DNA of 64,000 bases from JAJDIA01 sp031555505 (GCA_031555505.1 JAVBUH010000007.1:1-64000), one strand, 5' to 3'; positions 53,583-61,388 are shown, counted from the stretch's first letter. A program made the numbers and translations. The notes: generated from the letters alone by a model not told the origin.

Positions 53583-54830
53583 TTATTCGCTTACTTTCAG
53601 TTTGTTCTTATCCTTATAGCTGGTCATATCAGACACGACCACCTGGTCGCCAGCCTGAAGGCCACCTGTTACTTCCACATATTCGAAGTTGCTGTCGCCC
53701 AGTTGTACTTTACGTTTCAGCAGTTGGTCGCCGTTTACTACAAAGAGTTCGTATTCACCTTTGCCCATATAATAAGATGAGTTGGCTATACGCATCACGT
53801 CGTCTTTGACTGCGTTCATCACATATACATCCGTCTTGAGGCCGGATCGGAGGCGGCGGTGGTTGTCTTCGTTTAACTGGACAGAGAAGGAGATGACACC
53901 GTTTTTCGAAAGTGGCGTCACATCGCTCACCACACCGTCGAGCTTGTCGTTGCCGATCTTCACCACTGCACGGCTGCCGGCGGCGATGCGGTCGCCATAC
54001 GTATCGGCAATCTCTCCTTCGATCTTGAAATGCGACAGGTCAGACACGATCGCCACGCGGTTACCCTGTGCTACCTGCGCGCCGATCTCATTGTTCACAT
54101 ACGTGAGGATTGCTTTGCGGGGCGAACGGATCTGGGCATCTTCCAGCGTACGTTTCATCTCGGCCAGTCCTTTGCGGAAGATACTGAGTTCGAGTTCTTT
54201 CACTTTCATCTCAGCATCTACGAGCGCTTTCTCGTTGGAATACTTCTGTTCGTCTTCGTCGAGCTTGAGTTTGCTCACGTTGTAATCGAGTTCCACCTGA
54301 CGTACCTTATCGGTAGTACCGGCGCCAAGGCTGTCGAGGTAACGTTCGTTGCGAAGTTCTACTTCTTTACGGTTGAGCGTCATGCGTGAAACCTTGAGCT
54401 GCATTTCCATTTCGGACAGCTTACCTTGGTTGGAGACACCCAGTTGTTGCAACTGAAGACGTTTCATTTGTTCTTCGTCAAGCAGCTTGTTGTAGTCGGT
54501 CTCTGCTGTCTGGAGGTCGAGTTTCAGGATCGGCGTCCCTGCATCCACCGAGTCGCCGCCCTTTTTATAGATTTCCACAATACGCGAATTGATGGGCGAC
54601 GTGATGATTTCTTCAAAGGCGGGTACCACCTTGCCCGAAGCGCTGACCGATACTTCGATCACGCCCACATCCACGGTAGAGATCTGGAGATCCCGCCGGT
54701 TCAGACTGGTTTGCAACAATGAAATAATAAGCACGATCAGAACCACGGCAATCCCGACACCTGATCCGACCTTAATGATTTGTTTGCGCGATTCTTTCTG
54801 ACGCACTTCTTTTGAAATTTCTCTGTCCAT
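53583..54830 (-). CDS. MacA/HlyD-like periplasmic adaptor
   Basis: This 415-residue protein is taken from ATG 54830 (MDREISKEVRQKESRK); an upstream extension to 54905 is unlikely because it crosses the promoter. It has one N-terminal membrane anchor (about 25-47), a barrel-sandwich/lipoyl half (SASGKVVPAFEEIITSPINSRIVEIYKKGGDSV), a long coiled coil (about 100-215), and beta-barrel and membrane-proximal domains. Such adaptors link an inner-membrane transporter to an outer-membrane TolC-like channel. No TolC gene is in the window. It is the first gene of the five-pair permease operon. Confidence 0.9.
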   Translation of the reverse strand: MDREISKEVRQKESRKQIIKVGSGVGIAVVLIVLIISLLQTSLNRRDLQISTVDVGVIEVSVSASGKVVPAFEEIITSPINSRIVEIYKKGGDSVDAGTPILKLDLQTAETDYNKLLDEEQMKRLQLQQLGVSNQGKLSEMEMQLKVSRMTLNRKEVELRNERYLDSLGAGTTDKVRQVELDYNVSKLKLDEDEQKYSNEKALVDAEMKVKELELSIFRKGLAEMKRTLEDAQIRSPRKAILTYVNNEIGAQVAQGNRVAIVSDLSHFKIEGEIADTYGDRIAAGSRAVVKIGNDKLDGVVSDVTPLSKNGVISFSVQLNEDNHRRLRSGLKTDVYVMNAVKDDVMRIANSSYYMGKGEYELFVVNGDQLLKRKVQLGDSNFEYVEVTGGLQAGDQVVVSDMTSYKDKNKLKVSE

Positions 54831-54862
54831 ATCTTGATGTGTTGTGTTTCTATCCGCTAAAA

Positions 54863-54879
54863 AACAAACCCTGTGCCAA
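54863..54879 (-). promoter_or_regulatory. Sigma-54-like promoter before the MacA-like gene
   Basis: On the minus strand TTGGCAC-AGGGT-TTGTT fits the -24/-12 sigma-54 pattern (TGGCAC, 5 nt, TTGCA/T), apart from T for C in the -12 GC. It lies about 35-50 nt before the adaptor start, a suitable distance. A receiver-less sigma-54 activator is encoded at 7421-8599. Confidence 0.45.
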
Positions 54880-54905
54880 AAAGGTAAAACGCTGATTTCG
54901 TGCAC

Positions 54906-55362
54906 ACAACAGCATACTCTAAGTGTTCACTATCGAACACTTTGTTCGGTTTCAGGCAGCAAGTGTAACACATACCGTCGATGGGAACAGGACCGGTAAC
55001 GGAAGTTTGTCGGAACTTGAAGCAAGCCGCATTCACATATGTCGGAATGTGAATGCCGTCGGTTGAGGTGCAGGCCTCAGTAGGGTTGGGACGCAGGCCT
55101 CGCGGAAGTGAGACGCAGGCCTCGATTTAGTCAGACCTGCATGAAGTGCTTGCATGCTGATGATGATCCGAAAAAGATCGTGATGAGTAAAAACGCCCAT
55201 CTCATCGCGCAAATAACTGAAATAGGAGGATTGTCGTTCGTTTACTTTTTGTTAATGCGCCATGACGCGGAAACTTATTCATTAACCGCATGTTATAGTT
55301 AATATGACGCGTCGAATATTAATTATTAATATGGACAATTTTATTAAACAACAGTTATTTAT
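54906..55362. other. Intergenic region with a GCAGGCCTC array
   Basis: No gene is supported; a 64-codon frame (55108-55302) has no family match. An inverted repeat ATTCACAT/ATGTGAAT spans 55031-55053. The 22-bp array at 55065-55140 follows. The last 100 nt before the cupredoxin gene are AT-rich. Confidence 0.5.
55065..55140. repeat. 22-bp-period array, GAGGCGCAGGCCTC type
   Basis: Units start at 55065 (GAGGTGCAGGCCTC), 55088 (GGGACGCAGGCCTC), 55110 (GAGACGCAGGCCTC) and a partial at about 55132. The steps are 23, 22 and 22 bp. Each unit resembles the reverse complement of the units at 60901-60998. Confidence 0.7.
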
Positions 55363-55773
55363 ATGAAAAAGAATACATTTGCACCAGTTTTCCTTGCCAT
55401 GTTGGTTTTCGCGTCTTGTGGAAATGATGACAACAATGACAATGGTACACCTCCGCCTACTTCAGTAGAGAAAAAAATTACTACTTTGGACATGTCCTTT
55501 TCTCCATCTACCCTGAATGCGGTTGTTGGAGAGAAGATTACATTTATAATCGGAGCCGGACATACTGCCACACGAGTAGATGAGGCAACATGGAATGCAA
55601 ACGGGACAACATCCAATGGCGGGTTCGATTATTCGGAAGGTAGCTATACGTACGAAGTTCAGCCTTCAGATGTAGGCACAATCTACTATGTTTGCCTGCT
55701 TCATGTTACAATGGGGATGAAAGGAACGATCATTGTGACGACTTCTTCGTCATCACAAAACGGAGGCTATTGA
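55363..55773 (+). CDS. Cupredoxin-like (plastocyanin/azurin) copper lipoprotein
   Basis: This 136-residue lipoprotein (lipobox VFASC, Cys19) has an acidic Asn/Asp-rich linker (residues 20-33), then a plastocyanin-like domain. Type-1 copper ligands are visible: H67 in GAGHTAT, C111 and H114 in YYVCLLHVTMGM, with M117 or M119 as the axial ligand. Such proteins carry single electrons on the outer membrane or in the periplasm, or bind copper. Partners are not encoded nearby. A hairpin terminator follows. Confidence 0.83.
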   Translation: MKKNTFAPVFLAMLVFASCGNDDNNDNGTPPPTSVEKKITTLDMSFSPSTLNAVVGEKITFIIGAGHTATRVDEATWNANGTTSNGGFDYSEGSYTYEVQPSDVGTIYYVCLLHVTMGMKGTIIVTTSSSSQNGGY

Positions 55774-55781
55774 ACTCCGTT

Positions 55782-55829
55782 ATAATCAGGTTGTTGTTCG
55801 TTAGGACCGGATAGCAACCTGATTATTTT
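55782..55829 (+). terminator. Terminator after the cupredoxin gene
   Basis: ATAATCAGGTTG at 55782-55793 pairs with CAACCTGATTAT at 55815-55826, followed by TTT. The loop is about 21 nt. Confidence 0.7.
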
Positions 55830-55905
55830 CCGAAGTGAGTTCTTCGGATTGTAATAATTCCGCCCGATGTGGAGACTAATAGGTAAGCGTCACAGGAAAA
55901 ATATG

Positions 55906-55913
55906 TACATTTG
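55906..55913 (+). promoter_or_regulatory. -7 element before dnaG
   Basis: TACATTTG fits TAnnTTTG. It ends on the GTG that would begin the longest frame, so translation most likely starts at ATG 55934. No TTG at -33. Confidence 0.45.
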
Positions 55914-55933
55914 TGACTGCAAAAGACAATCGC

Positions 55934-58066
55934 ATGATAGACCAACTCACCATCGACCGGATATTGGATGCTGCAAACATTGTAGACGTCGTGTCCGAAT
56001 TCGTCACTCTCAACCGGCGCGGGGTGAACTACGTGGGCTTGTGTCCGTTCCATACCGACAAGTCGCCTTCGTTCTATGTATCTCCCGCCAAGAACATCTG
56101 TAAATGTTTTGCCTGCGGCGAAGGCGGTACGGCCGTGCACTTCATCATGAAGCACGAGCAAATCAGTTACTTTGACGCCCTGCGCTTCCTGGCCAAGAAA
56201 TACAACATTGAGATACAGGAGCGTGAGCTGAGCGACAAGGAAAAACAAATCCGCAGTGACCGTGAGAGTATGCTCATCGTCAACGGCTGGGCGCAACAAT
56301 ACTTCACCACCCAACTGTTCGAACACGAAGAAGGCCGTAGCATCGGTCTGCGTTATTTCATAGAACGAGGCTTCCGCGAAGACACCATCCGCAAATTTCA
56401 ACTCGGTTACAGCCTCGAGCAGCGTGACGCACTTTTTCAGGCTGCTTCCAAAAGCGGTTACAAATCCGAATTCCTGGAAAAGACCGGACTGGTGATCGCC
56501 TACGACAATGGACGGATGAACGACCGTTTCCGCGGACGCGTAATCTTCCCCGTGCATACCCTGAGCGGCAAAGTGGTAGCCTTCGGCGGACGTGTACTGA
56601 AGAAAGATGAGAAGACGGCCAAATACGTAAACTCGCCCGAAAGCGAAATATACCACAAGAGCAACGAACTATACGGCATCTACTTTGCCAAGCAGGCGAT
56701 CTCCCGCGAAGACATGTGCTACCTGGTAGAAGGATATACGGACGTGATCTCGATGCACCAGGCAGGGATCGAAAACGTAGTGGCATCGTCGGGTACGGCG
56801 CTCACGCCGGGGCAGATCAAGTTGATACGTCGCTTCACCAACAACATCACCGTGCTCTACGACGGCGACGCGGCCGGTATCAAAGCCGCCATCCGCGGGA
56901 TCGATATGTTGCTGGAGGAAGGGATGAACATCCGCGTGCTGCTGCTGCCGGATGGAGAAGACCCCGACTCGTTCGCCCGCAAGCACAACGCCACGGAGTT
57001 TGCCGCTTACATCAAAGCCAACGAGACGGACTTTATCCGCTTCAAGACCAAGCTCCTGCTGGAAGATGCCGGCAACGACCCGATCAAGCGCACGGCGCTG
57101 ATCTCAGACATCATCCGTTCCATCGCTATCATCCCCGACAACATTACCCGCACCGTCTACATCCGCGAGTGCAGCGCCATGCTGGAAGTAGACGAACGTG
57201 CCATCCTGACCGAAGTGAACAAACTGCGCCTGGCACAGGAAGAAAAGCGTGGTACACAACCGGTGGCTTATACCCCTTCGACCGGTACGGATATGCTCCC
57301 GCCGGACTATCCGGCTATCACCGAGCTGCCCCCGGCAGACGGCAGTCACCCATACGCGCCCGACAACCTGCCGCCTCCGCCCGAAGACATTCCTGTGGAA
57401 GGAACCGGCGTGGTGATACCTGAACAGTTAAAACCCCAAAGCGCCAAGCGCTCGCCTTACGAAGTACACGAACTCACACTTCTCCGGTATATCGTGCGCT
57501 ACGGCGAACGGTTGCTCTTTGACGAACAGCAATACGATAAGAAAGAAGAGCTGGGCGAAGACGGCCGGATGGTGCCCGTATTCATCCCGATCCACGATCC
57601 GGAACAGACGCGGGTAGCGTCTTATATCCTACACGAACTGGAACAGGACGACATGACGTTTGCCAACCCTCTCTTCCGGATGATGCTCGAAGAAGCCGCC
57701 GCACGATGTGCCGCTGAAGGCTTCTCGGCCAGCAAGTATTTCCTGGCACATCCTGACCAGGCGGCCAGCCGGCTGGCTGCCAACCTGATAGGCGATAAAT
57801 ACCAGTTGAGCAAGTACCACACCAAGTTCCGCAAGATCGAAGAGGAAGAAGACAAACTGGAAATGCTCGTCACCTACGAACTCTATGCGCTGAAGGAGGT
57901 TTATATCGTGCAACAGATCCATACCATCCACACTCAGATCAAGGAAGCGCAAGTCAACAGCGATATGGACCGTGTGATCGGCCTGATGAAGCAATTGGTG
58001 CAACTGAATGATATCAAGAGTGCGCTGTGCAAAGAACTGGGCGAGCGCATCGTGCTTAAAATGTAA
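55934..58066 (+). CDS. dnaG: DNA primase DnaG
   Basis: This 710-residue primase has the CHC2 zinc motif CPFHTDKSPSFYVSP...CFACGEGG (residues about 38-65) and the RNA-polymerase/TOPRIM core (GRVIFPVHTLSGKVVAFGGR, then VEGYTDVISMHQAG and YDGDAAGIKAAIRG with the catalytic acids). A proline-rich linker (about residues 445-495, PPPPEDIP) precedes the C-terminal DnaB-binding helices. It is longer than E. coli DnaG (581), largely from the linker and C-terminal domain. Start at 55934 because the promoter covers the GTG at 55913. Confidence 0.95.
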   Translation: MIDQLTIDRILDAANIVDVVSEFVTLNRRGVNYVGLCPFHTDKSPSFYVSPAKNICKCFACGEGGTAVHFIMKHEQISYFDALRFLAKKYNIEIQERELSDKEKQIRSDRESMLIVNGWAQQYFTTQLFEHEEGRSIGLRYFIERGFREDTIRKFQLGYSLEQRDALFQAASKSGYKSEFLEKTGLVIAYDNGRMNDRFRGRVIFPVHTLSGKVVAFGGRVLKKDEKTAKYVNSPESEIYHKSNELYGIYFAKQAISREDMCYLVEGYTDVISMHQAGIENVVASSGTALTPGQIKLIRRFTNNITVLYDGDAAGIKAAIRGIDMLLEEGMNIRVLLLPDGEDPDSFARKHNATEFAAYIKANETDFIRFKTKLLLEDAGNDPIKRTALISDIIRSIAIIPDNITRTVYIRECSAMLEVDERAILTEVNKLRLAQEEKRGTQPVAYTPSTGTDMLPPDYPAITELPPADGSHPYAPDNLPPPPEDIPVEGTGVVIPEQLKPQSAKRSPYEVHELTLLRYIVRYGERLLFDEQQYDKKEELGEDGRMVPVFIPIHDPEQTRVASYILHELEQDDMTFANPLFRMMLEEAAARCAAEGFSASKYFLAHPDQAASRLAANLIGDKYQLSKYHTKFRKIEEEEDKLEMLVTYELYALKEVYIVQQIHTIHTQIKEAQVNSDMDRVIGLMKQLVQLNDIKSALCKELGERIVLKM

Positions 58067-58084
58067 CTAATATAAGATGTATAT

Positions 58085-59002
58085 ATGTACTTTGTAGAAA
58101 CTGAAAATGTAGTCAAACAGTTTACCGGCCACCTGGCACTTAACCAGGTGAGTATACGGGTGCCGCAGGGAAAGATATTCGGACTGCTGGGACCCAACGG
58201 TGCCGGAAAAACCACACTGATCCGGATCATCAACCGGATCACTGCGCCCGACAGTGGCCAAGTATACTTCAACGGCCGGACTTCGCAACCGGAAGATATC
58301 TTCCAGATCGGATACCTGCCCGAAGAACGGGGATTGTACAAGAAAATGAAGGTGGGCGAACAGGCCATTTACCTGGCGCAACTCAAAGGCCTGCCTTATA
58401 TGGTAGCCCGCGAACGGCTCACAAAATGGTTTAAGCACTTCGACATCATGCCCTGGTGGAACCGCAAGCTGGAAGAGCTGTCAAAAGGCATGCAACAGAA
58501 GGTCCAGTTTATCATCACCGTAATCCACGAACCGGCCCTGCTCATCTTCGACGAACCGTTCAGCGGCTTCGACCCGGTGAATGCCGAACTGCTGAAGCAG
58601 GAAATTCTCGCCCTGAAACAAGCCGGACATACGATTATTTTCTCTACGCACAACATGGCGTCGGTAGAAGAGATCTGCGACGAGATTGCACTGATCAACA
58701 AATCGCAGGTAGTGCTGTCGGGCAGTGTGAAGGATATCCGTAACCGTCATAAAACAAATACCTATACGCTCGACGTGCGTACAGGCTATACCTCCCTGCC
58801 GGAATGCTGTGCCATTCTGTCTGAAACGCCGGAGGGTGATACTACCCGGCTGCATATCCACAAGGAAGAGGAAATAAGCAACTCAGCCCTGCTGGCCGAA
58901 CTGGCAGGATATATGGAAATCCTGTCGTTTGCCGAAGACATTCCCTCCATGAACGACATATTTATTAACACCGTTTCCGGTACTAACTCCAAACAGCCAT
59001 GA
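58085..59002 (+). CDS. ABC-2-type exporter ATPase
   Basis: This 305-residue protein has Walker A GPNGAGKTT (about 38-46), signature ELSKGMQQKVQ, Walker B LLIFDEPFSGFDPVN, and H-loop STHNM. The C-terminal 80 residues form the usual extra domain of NatA/DrrA-like ATPases (DUF4162). It overlaps the downstream permease gene by 4 nt. Substrate unknown; NatAB-type exporters act on Na+, drugs or lipids. Confidence 0.9.
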   Translation: MYFVETENVVKQFTGHLALNQVSIRVPQGKIFGLLGPNGAGKTTLIRIINRITAPDSGQVYFNGRTSQPEDIFQIGYLPEERGLYKKMKVGEQAIYLAQLKGLPYMVARERLTKWFKHFDIMPWWNRKLEELSKGMQQKVQFIITVIHEPALLIFDEPFSGFDPVNAELLKQEILALKQAGHTIIFSTHNMASVEEICDEIALINKSQVVLSGSVKDIRNRHKTNTYTLDVRTGYTSLPECCAILSETPEGDTTRLHIHKEEEISNSALLAELAGYMEILSFAEDIPSMNDIFINTVSGTNSKQP

Positions 59003-60312
59003 ACAAACTGGGACTGATCATCAAACGTGAATACCTTCGCCGTGTAAGTAAGAAGTCATTCATTATCATGACGCTGTTAATGCCGTTCCTCATGGCGGCG
59101 CTTGTTTTTGTGCCCCTGTGGCTATCTACCCTCAAGGGCGACGAAGTAAGGCAGATTGCCATTATCGACCAGACCGGTAAATATGCCCACCTGTTCGAAG
59201 ACACCGGCAACTACCGTTTCATCCAAAGCAACCAGTCGCTCGACAGCTACCGGCAAAACCCGGATAAAAGCCTCTTTGCCATCCTGCAAATCACCGACGA
59301 CCTGCTCGCCCATCCGCAGGCTGCCACCCTCTACTCCGAGAAACAGGTACCGGGCGAACTGAGCCGGATGGTGAACCAGACGCTCAGCCGCTATCTCGAA
59401 GACGAGAAACTGGCATCCTACAACATACCCGGCCTGAAAGACATCATCAAAGAAAGCCAGGTACGATTTGACGTGCAGACCATCAAATGGAGCGACGACG
59501 GCAGCGAGCAGGTATCGTCTGCCCAGGCAGCTTCCATCATCGGCATGATCTTTACAATCATGATCTATATGTTCATCCTGATGTATGGCGCCATGGTGAT
59601 GCAGGGAGTGATGGAAGAAAAGACCAACCGCATCGTAGAGCTGATGATTTCGTCTGTCCGCCCGTTCGACCTCATGATGGGTAAGATTATCGGCATCGGC
59701 TTTGTAGGCCTGACGCAAATCCTGTTGTGGGGTATTATGACCTTTATCCTGGTCACAGCCGGCTCCTTCGCCCTCGGAGGCGGTGTAGACCCAACGGCCA
59801 TGCAAGCCGGCATGATGACCAATGGTATGGATATACAGGCTGTGGCAGCCCAGACGTCCGAATCAAAAATACTGACGATGTTGCACGCTATCAATTTCGT
59901 GGAGATCGGCCTCTTCTTTGTCCTCTATTTCGTTGGCGGATACATGCTGTATGCCGCCATGTTTGCCGCATTCGGATCGGCCGTAGACCAACAGGAAGAT
60001 ACGCAGCAGTTCATGATGCCGATCACTCTCCTGTTGATATTCGCCCTCTATGCCGGTATCTATAGCATGGAAAACCCGGACGGGCCGTTGGCTTTCTGGT
60101 GTTCGATGATCCCCTTCACCTCCCCGATCGTGATGATGATCCGCATCCCGTTTGACATCCCGATGTGGGAGAAGCTCCTGTCCGTCATCCTCCTGTATGC
60201 CTCCTTTATTGCCGTCACCTGGTTTTCCGCCCGCATCTACCGCATCGGCATCCTCATGTACGGCAAAAAGCCCAGCATCAAAGACATGATCAGGTGGCTC
60301 AACTACAAATAA
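58999..60312 (+). CDS. ABC-2-type permease (NatB-like)
   Basis: This 437-residue protein has an N-terminal helix (about 20-43), a periplasmic domain (45-175) and five or six C-terminal helices (from about 180). The segment EEKTNRIVELMISSVRPFDLMMGKIIGIG is the ABC-2 signature of NatB/YhaP-like permeases. It pairs with the ATPase 4 nt upstream (overlap) as a homodimeric exporter. A GC-rich hairpin follows the stop. Confidence 0.9.
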   Translation: MNKLGLIIKREYLRRVSKKSFIIMTLLMPFLMAALVFVPLWLSTLKGDEVRQIAIIDQTGKYAHLFEDTGNYRFIQSNQSLDSYRQNPDKSLFAILQITDDLLAHPQAATLYSEKQVPGELSRMVNQTLSRYLEDEKLASYNIPGLKDIIKESQVRFDVQTIKWSDDGSEQVSSAQAASIIGMIFTIMIYMFILMYGAMVMQGVMEEKTNRIVELMISSVRPFDLMMGKIIGIGFVGLTQILLWGIMTFILVTAGSFALGGGVDPTAMQAGMMTNGMDIQAVAAQTSESKILTMLHAINFVEIGLFFVLYFVGGYMLYAAMFAAFGSAVDQQEDTQQFMMPITLLLIFALYAGIYSMENPDGPLAFWCSMIPFTSPIVMMIRIPFDIPMWEKLLSVILLYASFIAVTWFSARIYRIGILMYGKKPSIKDMIRWLNYK

Positions 60313-60323
60313 CCCACCATGTG

Positions 60324-60358
60324 TCAGCGGTACCAGGCCTATCGCCTGCTACCGCTGA
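60324..60358 (+). terminator. Hairpin after the ABC-2 operon
   Basis: TCAGCGGTACCAGGC at 60324-60338 pairs with GCCTGCTACCGCTGA at 60344-60358 (one mismatch, 5-nt loop). A weak C/T tract follows, so it may be a terminator or mRNA-end hairpin. Confidence 0.55.
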
Positions 60359-60479
60359 TGCCCAATCTTCTTTCCCACTTTCGAATCACGACGGATCACC
60401 TCTATAAAAAAACCGTTTTTATATCAGGGGGTGTGCAAATCAACGCATTTTCATGATTGTTTGAAAGTGAAGCATTCTA

Positions 60480-60585
60480 ACCCATGAAATGAACATATCA
60501 GGGTGGTACCATAGCTTGAATGAATGCCCGGTCACGGGCATCCAATCATGCAACCGAGGATATATTCAAATTCAACCCTATCTGA
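60480..60585 (+). repeat. Second, shorter copy of the 1-260 interspersed repeat
   Basis: The block GGTACCATAGC followed by the GCCCG/CGGGC hairpin and flanks matches 188-260 (minus strand) over about 65 bp. The right end resembles the other end of the first copy at 10-25. The middle section of the first copy is missing here. Confidence 0.6.
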
Positions 60586-60660
60586 AGCACCGCCAGCTTT
60601 CAATTCCAACTAAATACGATGCTTAACAGCCAAATTATATCTCATACAGTTCTATTGGGG

Positions 60661-60804
60661 GAATCTGCTTTCACCCTATCACTTTCTGCAGTCAGTCAGG
60701 CACTTAGGGTGACAGGAGAGTGATGGCAGAACAGAAAAACAGCCTCTCCTTTCACTGTAACTCATTGACCACCTGCAGAAAGTGACAGGGTGAAAGCAAT
60801 TTTC
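60661..60804. repeat. Inverted-repeat element, second copy
   Basis: Arms 60661-60720 and 60743-60804 are inverted copies (shared cores CACTTTCTGCA / TGCAGAAAGTG) and both match the arms of the element at 38611-39130. The interior is only about 22 nt, compared with about 315 nt in the first copy. Confidence 0.7.
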
Positions 60805-60900
60805 GTGTAAGAAGTTATAGCAGATGGATGCTCACTGCAAGGTGGGTTTTGGCGCTGTTCCTGCCATTGAAATGACCAGATGCATGACTTGCTCAAACCA

Positions 60901-60998
60901 GGCCTGCGCCTCACCTTTGCAAGGCCTGCGCCTCACTCTCCCTGAGGCCTGCGCCTCGTCCAGGTGAGGCGCAGGCCTCAATCAGATGAGGCCTGCGC
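60901..60998. repeat. 22-bp-period array, GAGGCCTGCGCCTC type
   Basis: Five units with the AGG core at 60901, 60923, 60946, 60968 and 60990 (steps 22, 23, 22, 22). Each is a dyad GAGGC-n4-GCCTC. The fourth unit is inverted. Confidence 0.75.
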
Positions 60999-61070
60999 GT
61001 AGATACTGTAGGTGGAATGTCCGGTTTTCGATCAGCCGGATTGGCCTTCCAAATCACCATCGTCTTCGAA

Positions 61071-61158
61071 AAAAAAGATCATAATGACCCTAAACGAAGA
61101 TTATGATGTTCGTGAACGAACATTATGACGATCGTTTTGGATCGTTATGATCTTTTTT
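61071..61158. repeat. ATTATGA array inside a terminal inverted repeat
   Basis: The ends (61071-61087 and 61142-61158) are inverted copies with one mismatch. Inside, the ATTATGA-like core occurs at 61081, 61100, 61122 and 61144 (steps 19, 22, 22). A perfect palindrome GTTCGTGAACGAAC sits at the centre (61108-61121). Confidence 0.65.
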
Positions 61159-61287
61159 GTGGCGATTGCGGGATTTGTAACACCTTCTTTATCGGAGGGT
61201 TACAAGCTGTCAATCGGAGTAAACAGGAAAGAACCGACTCCACCCACTTCCCAGGTTGAGTCATTCTTCCGGGCCTGCATAAACAGC

Positions 61288-61313
61288 GAGAGGCCGCTCA
61301 TTAGCGACCTCTC
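61288..61313 (-). terminator. Terminator of tRNA-Gln
   Basis: A stem of about 11 bp (GAGAGG..CGCT with AGCG..CCTCTC, one mismatch) and 4-nt loop lies 5 nt past the tRNA 3' end on the minus strand. The T tract is weak. Confidence 0.65.
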
Positions 61314-61317
61314 TGCG

Positions 61318-61388
61318 TTGGGCTACCAGGACTCGAACCTGGAAAGTCAGGACCAGAATCTGAAGTGTTACCATTACACCATAGCCCA
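61318..61388 (-). tRNA. tRNA-Gln (anticodon CTG)
   Basis: On the minus strand TGGGCTA pairs with TAGCCCA in the acceptor stem. The anticodon loop TTCTGGT gives CTG, and the T arm is CCAGGTTCGAGTCCTGG. One A-C mismatch closes the anticodon stem. CCA is not encoded. Confidence 0.93.

Larger units (their letters stand above)
60359..61317. other. Gene-free region packed with repeats
   Basis: No gene is supported; a frame at 61147-61392 overlaps tRNA-Gln. In order it contains a degenerate copy of the 1-260 repeat (60480-60585), the second inverted-repeat element (60661-60804), the GAGGCCTGCGCCTC array (60901-60998) and the hairpin-flanked ATTATGA array (61071-61158). Confidence 0.7.

Noticed and set aside
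55108..55302. 64-codon frame downstream of the 55065 array
   Set aside because: No similarity to any family, no promoter or ribosome-binding context, and it starts inside the repeat array.
55913..55933. GTG start for dnaG
   Set aside because: The GTG is the last base of the -7 element TACATTTG, so transcription would start after it. ATG 55934 fits better.
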